Position numbers and translations under genes: made by a program. From Portulaca oleracea (taxonomy: Eukaryota > Streptophyta > Magnoliopsida > Caryophyllales > Portulacaceae): a stretch of 64,000 nucleotides of DNA. The DNA lies in assembly GCA_029582165.1 (NCBI GenBank), contig CM055871.1:5835501-5899500 (forward strand), given 5' to 3'. This document shows, piece by piece, positions 56,801 through 64,000 of this stretch (within the stretch, counting starts at the first letter, position 1; each line of letters begins with the position of its first letter). The notes under the pieces were generated by a model. It was not told the DNA's origin, made no database searches, and saw only the letters and a list, made by a program, of their open reading frames with translations.

Positions 56801-57284
56801 TTGAATTTATTTTTAACTGTGGTAGTTAAAATGTATAATTACCCTTAATTTTGTCATTAAAAATTAAAATTAATATATATATTTACTATAGGACTTGTTA
56901 CAATAAGGAAATCTATATGTTAAAGTTATAATTTTTTACAAAATTGAATATTTTAAAGGAAATTCTACCATAGTTGATTTTTTTTCAATTATTGTAGTTG
57001 AAAAGTGAAAATACCATTAATTTTCCCATAAAAATTCAAAATCAATGTAGGATTGTAGGTTGATCAAAATAACTTATAAAATAATTAACCATGTTTATGA
57101 GAATATAAATCTTTTTAAAAAAATGATTTATTTTTGATGAATGAATGCAATAAAATTTTCAACTAGTTGAAAATAAATTCAACTATGATAGAATTTTCAA
57201 TTATTTAATTACTTGAATTATTCATGGTTTTGATGGACTGATCAAATCGAACCTTAAACACCAAGAAATTAAGTTTCCAAGGAT
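56801..57284. other. AT-rich, no gene
   Basis: Loose TTGAAAA(T)TTCAACTA-type inverse phrases occur near 56960-57190, with no defined ends. Confidence 0.45.
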
Positions 57285-58348
57285 CTAATTTTTGGTAAAG
57301 TGACTGTAGAAGAAATCAATCCAACGGGGAAGAGTACATTTACACCAACAATGCCCATAATAACAGCCTCGACATTGTTTCCGACATCTCCATTCGCAGT
57401 CATCTCCTGCAAGCAGCCTTGTTGTTGCTGCTCCCTGGATTGCAGGTGCCATACCTAGTATTTAATTACAAAAATATGAACGATATATGAACAATTCAAG
57501 ATAATTATTAAACATCTTGATTCAAGATATATATCATTATTGTCTTTTTCGGAAATTAAATTATCAAAACAAGAAAAACTAAGGCACCGTTTCTTTTATA
57601 CGGTTGGTTGCAGACTTGCAGTGTGATAATGGTGCGGTGCGGTGAAATTTGAAAAAGTGTAGTGAGTTGTGGTGAATTATGGTGAAGGTTGTGGTAGGTG
57701 ACGTAGGTTAAAAAGAGAAAATGTGAAAAGTAGAGGAGAAAATCAAGAAGAGAGAAAAATGAAAAGTTATATTCATAATGATTGTGGTGTGGTATGGTGA
57801 AGTGTGGTGGAAAATTAAAGAATGCGGTGCGGAGTGGTACCGCATCACAACCTACCAAATAAAAGAACGAGCCTAAAACGTATTATTTGCAACTTTAACC
57901 ATATGTTGGAAAATGTTGTGGGCGCTTACTCCACCACCATTAAGATTTAACTCCCTCCGTTCCATATTAATTGTCATAATTTTGACTTTCATGGTCTTCA
58001 ATGTCACTTTTTGATTGATACTTTCTCGTATAATATATTATTAACAATTGTAATATTATAATTTTTTTCATTACGAATCTAATGGTAGTAATTTTATATA
58101 GCAATTCATTGTATATATTGAGAAATTTATGGATAACTTTTTGAAATTTAACTGCTTGATTTTCAAAGACGACAATTAATATGGAAGAGAGGAAGTAATT
58201 GATAATATACATGCAAACGTAGGCTTCCAATTCAATCCATCCATTAGCTAGTAAGATAAAATGTTCATTTAAAGAGAAAAAGAGAGACCAAGAGAGGGGA
58301 GTTACAAAAGGCTACACTTATAACCAGGATGAGAAGAGCAACCCTCAT
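57285..58348 (-). CDS. Secreted cysteine-rich peptide, two exons (70 aa), new family candidate
   Basis: On the - strand exon 1 is 58306-58348 and exon 2 is 57285-57454. Donor TTTT|GTAACT and acceptor TACTAG|GT keep the frame. The precursor opens with a strong signal peptide, MRVALLILVISVAF then CMAPAIQG, with predicted cleavage near residue 22-24. The mature part has a short linker (ATTRLLAGDD) and a compact core with pattern C-x3-C-x3-C-x2-C-x4-C-x-C-x-C (residues 34-56), followed by an aromatic tail. This layout is that of apoplastic antimicrobial or signalling peptides. I do not recognise the pattern as defensin, thionin, EPF or hairpinin, so the function is unknown. The odd cysteine number allows dimers or a free thiol. 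A TATAAATA box sits 69 bases upstream. Two MITEs fill 541 of the 851 intron bases. Expression is unproven. Confidence 0.65.
57580..57875. mobile_element. Tourist-like MITE, copy 4, in the peptide gene's intron
   Basis: TAAGGCACCGTTTCTTTTATACGG on the left and AATAAAAGAACGAGCCTAA on the right, TAA on both sides. GTGCGGTGCGGTG and GGTACCGCATC phrases lie inside. Confidence 0.85.
57951..58195. mobile_element. Stowaway MITE 9, in the peptide gene's intron
   Basis: CTCCCTCCGTTCCATATTAA on the left and TTAATATGGAAGAGAGGAAG on the right. The right side is followed by TA; the left flank reads TTAA. Interior nearly identical to copy 2 at 18200. Confidence 0.9.
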
Positions 58349-58416
58349 GTTTGGAGTAATTTTGGGATGTTAAACAAGAATGAATTTGAACAATGAGATC
58401 GAATTGCTTCTTTATG

Positions 58417-58424
58417 TATTTATA
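58417..58424 (-). promoter_or_regulatory. TATA box of the cysteine-rich peptide gene
   Basis: TATAAATA on the - strand, 69 bases before the start codon. It predicts transcription starting about 40 bases before the ATG. Confidence 0.65.
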
Positions 58425-58429
58425 GACAT

Positions 58430-59512
58430 TTCTAGGTCTTTGGGATTCTTTTTCATTTGTGATTGCTTTCCTTTTCTAAGAGATATACTATGGGAATTGA
58501 ATGCAACTGAATGCATTGTGCTCAATTTTTTCAATTTTTTGTGCTTCTACATTAAATTGTCACTAAGGTCTAAATTGTTTTGCTCTATTATTTTGCTTAT
58601 TCATTGTCTTTCTTTTTAACACTAGGTTTAATTTCTTTTGGGGGTGATCAACATTTTGTGTGACTATAATAACTATCATTGTTTCCTATATGATGGATTG
58701 CATCATAGGCAAATTACATTTTCTTTTTTCAACGCTAGATCTTCGTTGGACAGTGTTGATAACTACAAATTTTTGGTTGCTTTTGATATCTTTTTTTTTA
58801 TATATCTATAGACATGTCTCTTCATATTATAGAAGACGTATCAAAATTATATATATTAAGGGAGTTATATAAGTGGACCAATGGCAGAAACAAACAAGAA
58901 TTCATAACACTTATATGTTTGTTTGTTGCCGATGAATATTGATGCCAACTTTTCAAAATAAACTCCCTTGATAAAACACTGAGTAACGTTTCCATTAAAG
59001 TTAAAGCTTTAGGGTTTAAGGTTAGGGTTTTGGTTTTGCTGGTAACTTAAAACTTTAACTCTTTTCTTTTAATTTTCTTCTTCTATGACCTCAAGGGATA
59101 ACTCATGAAGCAAATGGACTATAAAGTTCAAAGCAAGACTATGATGTTCCAATTTGTAAGATATCAATTTTAATTTATTTTTAATGTTTGTTTCATATTC
59201 TGTGTGGTTTCATGACAAGTTTCATACTTAGTACATCCAACAAAAACATAAAGAAAACTAAAATTGATATTTCTCACAAATTGAAATCTTATCGTCTTGC
59301 TTGGAACTTTATCGTCTATTTGCTTCATGGGTCATCCGTTAGAGTCAATACCCCTATATGCTGCTGCTTCCTTGACTTCATGGGTCCTCTTTTAGGATTT
59401 GGACTATCTCTTGAAACGAGCATTAAAATGAAAACCTCTTGGTCTTAAATTCAAAGGAGCCTGCACTTCAACACATCTCAACACACCATCCCAACGATCT
59501 TGACATATATTA
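58430..59512. other. No recognisable gene
   Basis: Open frames at 58380-58619, 58660-58872 and 59188-59448 on the + strand lack domains. The hydrophobic ones reflect T-rich DNA. A short telomere-like TTTAGGG/TTAGGG phrase lies at 59009-59030. Confidence 0.5.
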
Positions 59513-59778
59513 CCTCCGTCCCTTTTTGTCAAAATACCTAACTTTGCAAACCAATGCTTATTAGAAATAGAGTAAAAACATTGTGTATAGGCAAATTACC
59601 CTTCCACTAATTTCAATGTATGGAGAGTAATAAAGGAGAATTTTAAAAGTTATGAATAAAACTCAAATTCATTAATTAAGGACAATTTAGGTATTTTAAT
59701 TATTGAAATTGTAAAATTGACAAATAAAAATGGACATGATAATTTGAAAAACTGACACTTATTAAGTGACGGAGGGAG
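59513..59778. mobile_element. Stowaway MITE 10
   Basis: TA flanks CCTCCGTCCCTTTTTGTC and AAGTGACGGAGGGAG. It has a different interior from copies 1-6. Confidence 0.9.
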
Positions 59779-60709
59779 TACTAGACAAGATCTTAACATG
59801 ATTTGAACTTGATATCCTGTATATAACAAGCCCCAAAATCAAAAACATACCCCACATTTCACACCATAAAGTATAAACTTTGGCTCATCGAAGAATCAAC
59901 CAAGATAAGTAGTTTTCATACAATCCTGAGACTAAACATATGATGCCCACGAAAATAATATTTGATGTTCGTCAAATATTAAACCATCCTCATATGCTCA
60001 CCAAATGATCATGCTTATATGATCAGTTATATATGTGTGCGTGTGTGTGTATTATAGTACATTAACTATTGGTAGAAGTAACAATTATTATAGTTACAAT
60101 ATATGGACCTTGTCAAAATATTTGTATAATAAATGACTATTTGTACAAGTAACATAGAATGTTTTATCATTTGTCAAGATGATTTAGTAAAAAGTTTTCA
60201 CATAAATCTATTTATGTTGTAGTTTTTCAAATAGATTATTTTAGAAATTCAATATTAAATTGATGTGTTACAGAATATAATAAGACAAATGTGACAGAGA
60301 ACAAGTCATAGAGAGAATAATATAATATTATAATATTTTACGCATAAAATAAAATAAATTTCACTGAGAAAACATAAAAAAAATCAACATTACTATATAA
60401 AATCCTAATCGTAAAAAAAATTAAATAACAATTATAAGATTTAAAAACAATTTTTTTATTTTCTAACTAATCTCCATTTGAAACGTGAATATTTAAATAT
60501 ATTAATTTAAATAAATGACAGGTACTAGCAATTTTTTTTTCTATTTTATGCGATGGTAGTGGAATATTTGACTTTTTGGGATAGTTTTGTCGCAATTTAA
60601 CCCAAACGCCGGTGACAAGTTTTAAATTTTACCTAGAAACTTGCTATAACAAGTAAAAGTGACATTTTTTAACTTTTTAGAAAAATTTAGTGGCAGTGAT
60701 AATTATGAC
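59779..60709. other. AT-rich intergenic DNA
   Basis: A (TG)n tract lies at about 60032-60050. No gene was seen. Confidence 0.5.
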
Positions 60710-60867
60710 CATAGTTATTAAAATCCCGATCATGATTTACGATTCTACGATTTTATGGTCCAAAATCGTCAAAACGATTTACACACGATCCACAATCCTA
60801 CATGGGCTAAATTCCGATCTTAACTTCTTCATAGTTTCAAGTTAGGATCCTGATTTTAACAACCTTG
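60710..60867. mobile_element. hAT-type MITE, 'CATAGTTATTAAAATC' family, copy 3
   Basis: CATAGTTATTAAAATCCCGATC ... GATTTTAACAACCTTG with a perfect 8-bp duplication ATTATGAC (60702-60709, 60868-60875). Same orientation as copy 1. Confidence 0.97.
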
Positions 60868-60875
60868 ATTATGAC

Positions 60876-61913
60876 ACATTTTCAAATTCAATGACATTTT
60901 TTTTATTTATTTTGAAAATTGAGTGATATTTTTATCCAAATACTCGAGTCAAAACTATTGGAATGAAGTAACCAATTAGGAGAGTTTGTTGGGCCAACAA
61001 TTGAGTCCTTGACACTTCACAACACTGGATAAGCTATTTTGGCTGATGAATGGCACCAATGCCCAATGGTATTGTTGCCTACCAAGTGACAAGTTGGCTC
61101 ATAAGTTGGCCCATATCCAGTCTATACTCTTTGGGAGGTGTAGGTTGGGGAGGGGTTGAATACTATTCACAATGTTGTAGCAAAGGTAGACCAGTTCACC
61201 AAGCGAGGCGGGGCAGGTCAGGCAGGCCGAAGTTTCTGGCCTGAGCCTGGCCTGGGCCCGATCTTCGGGTTGGACACCCTGGCCTGAGTCCACCCCGGGC
61301 CGAGTCAGTAGGCTAACAGTGTATAAGGTGGATTTTTTCTATACAAAAAACTTGGAATTATTTTATGCATTTTAGAGATGATTTGAACAATACTTCACCA
61401 AATTCAATATTGTAGAACCACCTAGATATAATTGACCTTGGAGATATCTTGACAAGTAGATTAATGAAAACTACTAGCATAGACAATTAATCACATGCAG
61501 AAAGAAGATTGTTCTAGACCAAAGGAAATAAAAAAAATCACCAAATCTGAATCAACAATTATCATATTTGCCGAGCATTTTATAACTACCCAATTTTCCT
61601 ATTTGTTTGGTTTTCAATGTAGATCAAAGAAAAAAAAAACTTAAAGGAGTAAAATTGTAAAATTCTTTAATTTATGTACTTGGCCAGATTACGGGTCAGG
61701 CTGGGTCACAGACCCTAGCCCAACCATACTTTAGGGCCCTAACTATTTCGATCAGGGCTAAGGTTATCTTCCAAAATATTGGTCTTGACCAAGAGTAAAA
61801 ACTTGAGGGACCAAGAGTAAAAACTTGTAACTTGTAAACAACAATAATAACACATATTTTAGAGAGTACATCCATATTTCTTGGGACCATGATAACTATC
61901 TTGACTCACGATG
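60876..61913. other. No gene; worn GC-rich element at 61185-61745
   Basis: GGCCTGAGCCTGGCCTGGGCCCG near 61240 and GGTCAGGCTGGGTCACAGACCCTAGCC near 61694 bracket an AT-rich core, as in hAT elements with subterminal repeats. Exact ends and target duplication are not visible. Confidence 0.4.
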
Positions 61914-61921
61914 GTTCTTAA

Positions 61922-62375
61922 TAAGGGTGAGCGGGACCGGGATCCCGGTAATTTTCGGAGGTCCCGATCCCGGTATCGGTTGTGACCGGGAGCAAAGTTT
62001 AGCACCCGGTCCCGGTCCCGGATGTGACCGGGAGCAAAGATTTGCTCCCGCTTCCGGTCCCACTGGGACCGGGAAATCAACTGGGATATTTTTAGTCCTA
62101 GTTTTATAATTTTTTTACCAATTATTTAATTTATTTCCATTAAAAATAAAAATAAATTATACAAGTTTTCTCTAATTTCATAAATGTGGGTGTTAGTTTA
62201 TTTACATAGCCATTTTTTCCTAAATTAAAATTACTCAAAAACTAATACATAATGTTTTTTTTTCTCCGGGAAATAATTATGTTAAGTTCGAAATAGTAAT
62301 AAATAAAATAAATCTAAAAAAAGAACACAATTTAAATTAACAAGTTTATCAATCATCATGAAGTCACTTGATTTG

Positions 62376-62448
<73 letters not shown>

Positions 62449-62604
62449 GGGAATTGGGACCGGGACCGGGAAATGAGGTCAAGTTCCACTCCCGGTCCCG
62501 CTGTTGACCGGGACTTCATTTTTAGTCTCGCTCCCACCGGGAACGGAATTTTGGGACCGAGACTTGACCGGGACCGGGATTCCCGGAATTTTTGCTCACC
62601 CCTA
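61922..62604. mobile_element. hAT-type element, TAAGGGTGAGCGGGACC family, 683 bp
   Basis: TAAGGGTGAGCGGGACCGGG on the left and GGAATTTTTGCTCACCCCTA on the right, with a perfect 8-bp duplication GTTCTTAA (61914-61921, 62605-62612). About a dozen GGGACCGGG / CCCGGTCCC motifs sit in both subterminal regions around an AT-rich core with (TA)n. No transposase frame. Confidence 0.97.
62380..62444. repeat. (TA)n microsatellite, about 32 units
   Basis: Uninterrupted TA run inside the hAT element. Confidence 0.95.
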
Positions 62605-62829
62605 GTTCTTAACCATATTCATATTTCACATTTTTGTAAATTTTATTAATATTTTTTTAATAATTATATATATTTATCAATTATAATAATATAATACTTA
62701 TTAGGTAGGTGAAAAAATATAATAATAGCCTAATTTTATCAATCATAGTAGAAAATCAACATTTTATACATAGTTTTATATTTATGAAATAAATATAAAT
62801 AAATAATTATTTTTAAATTGTTTATAAGT

Positions 62830-62965
62830 TGTAGTAACCCTGAAAATGATGAACCATACCTTTAGAATGATTTAAATACACTTACATTTCACTCTATTAG
62901 TGATTTAGAAGAAATGCAAGATAGAAATGCAAGATAGTTAAGAGTCATCTTGTGTCAATATGTTT
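62830..62965. repeat. 'GTGTATTTAAATCAT' repeat, copy 2 (inverse)
   Basis: CCTTTAGAATGATTTAAATACACTTACATTTCACT and AGTCATCTTGTGTCAAT are the inverse of phrases at 22745-22935, in matching order. Confidence 0.65.
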
Positions 62966-63304
62966 ATCATTCTTGTTATGTAAACAATATTTGGCTCGAT
63001 ATTCTAGAATAAGATAAATCATAAGGTAAAATTTGATTATAAATGGGGCCCATGATGTAAGACACCGTTGATATTTATTTATTGCCTTCATTATTTTCAA
63101 TATAATTATTATTTTTAATACTATTTTCTTAAAATTTTTGTAGAACTCAAATATAACAATCATTAAAGGATTGAGGGAGTAGTTTTTAAGTTTTTCAAAG
63201 TGTTCCAAAAATTGGTCAAATCAAAATTCATAATAGCCACAAGGTTTCAGGGTTTTTTTTTCCCATTTTTCATAAACTTATCAAAACGGTAGACATTATT
63301 ATTA

Positions 63305-63640
63305 GGGTTTTTGGCTCAAAATAATGCGAAGTCGGAGGTCATTGGTTAAAAATAATCCAAACTTTTAACCTATTTACTCGGACTAAACCGAAATCGATTT
63401 CCGACGTTGGAATACTGGCTGGACAGCCTGAGCACGTGTTTCTTTAATTGATTTTGGTTTTGAATTTATGCGGACTGGGGTCTACATAAACTGACCAGTC
63501 AGCATTCCGACGCCGGAAATCGATTTCGGTTTAGTCCGAGTAAATAGGTTAAAAGTTTGGATTATTTACAGCAAAAAAAGTGAGATTGGATTATTTTCAG
63601 CCAATGACCTCCTACTTCGGATTATTTTGAGTCAAAACCC
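63305..63640. mobile_element. Mutator-type foldback MITE, copy 2, 336 bp
   Basis: The arms GGGTTTTTGGCTCAAAATAA and TTATTTTGAGTCAAAACCC extend inverse for about 130 bp, meeting around ATCGATTTCCGACG / CGCCGGAAATCGAT. A perfect 9-bp duplication TTATTATTA lies at 63296-63304 and 63641-63649. Confidence 0.97.
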
Positions 63641-63721
63641 TTATTATTAAGCCTTCAATATGGGTTTCAGTATTTTTCATAAGATTTTAAACCTATAGAT
63701 AATAGTTTTCAATTTTCAATA

Positions 63722-63991
63722 GAGTTGCAAAATTCGTCCGATTCGAATTTCTGAATTTGTTCGACCGAAAAAGTGAGTTTAGTCATAGATTTTTTTGTTT
63801 GAAATTTGACATTGACTGAATATTTGAATATAATATTTCTTTTTTTTCTAATGTCTGAACTAGATTTTGTACTGAAATTATAAGTTCCATCTGAATTGTC
63901 TGACCTAAAAACCTGGATCCAGACATCAACTTCTCATTTGAATTGAATTTTGACATTTACCGAATTTGACCTATCCAAATTTTGGCTAGTG
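63722..63991 (+). mobile_element. 'CAAAATTTTGTCCGAC' element, copy 6
   Basis: It begins GAGTTGCAAAATTCGTCCG and ends CCAAATTTTGGCTAGTGCT. Interior phrase order matches copy 2. Confidence 0.7.
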
Positions 63992-64000
63992 CTAGTTTTC

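Noticed and set aside
59009..59030. Telomere-like TTTAGGG/TTAGGG phrase
   Set aside because: Only about two imperfect units. Too short for an interstitial telomere array, and telo-box-like motifs occur by chance in T/G-rich plant DNA.

Overview
This is nuclear DNA from a flowering plant, most likely a eudicot. It is AT-rich, its genes have GT-AG introns, and it is packed with plant-type small transposons. I cannot name the species from the sequence; a Caryophyllales member is only a guess. Four protein-coding genes can be reconstructed by joining exons. (1) A plastid-targeted small membrane protein lies on the + strand (4693-8090, four exons, 178 aa). (2) A TMKL1-type leucine-rich-repeat receptor pseudokinase lies on the + strand (19326-25778, three exons, 684 aa). 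(3) A secreted pectate lyase lies on the - strand (29148-36225, six exons, 423 aa). (4) A two-exon secreted cysteine-rich peptide of 70 aa lies on the - strand (57285-58348). It has a signal peptide, seven cysteines in 23 residues and a TATA box. This peptide is the most novel gene-like object in the window.

Everything else is transposon-derived or unassigned. Positions 1-4400 hold a 135-bp-arm foldback, a retroelement or pararetrovirus-like leader with a tRNA-Met primer site, an LTR-like stretch with CACGATCGTGTCA motifs, and a 208-bp tandem duplication. Positions 10470-18460 hold an inverted-repeat-bounded 1.85-kb element, copies of a 'GTTCTTTGGATT' MITE, an internally deleted Copia element (14842-16340) and two Stowaway elements. 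The TMKL1 introns carry hAT, Mutator-type and other MITEs. Positions 36900-51600 are a MITE graveyard with one clear three-layer nest (40639-41508). Positions 52190-56800 are a decayed Gypsy (Athila/Tat-like) element broken by two hAT elements. Positions 59500-64000 hold Stowaway, hAT and Mutator-type elements.

Target-site duplications can be read directly for many insertions, so superfamilies can be assigned: 8 bp for hAT-type (21087-21492, 40714-40879, 42197-42940, 54631-54961, 56118-56563, 60710-60867, 61922-62604), 9 bp for Mutator-type (22134-22501, 40964-41328, 63305-63640), TWA for PIF/Harbinger-type (36907-37182 and relatives) and TA for Stowaway. The four genes show no evident shared pathway. 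They act separately in the plastid, at the plasma membrane, in the cell wall and in the apoplast. No CRISPR array, rRNA or intact tRNA gene was seen.
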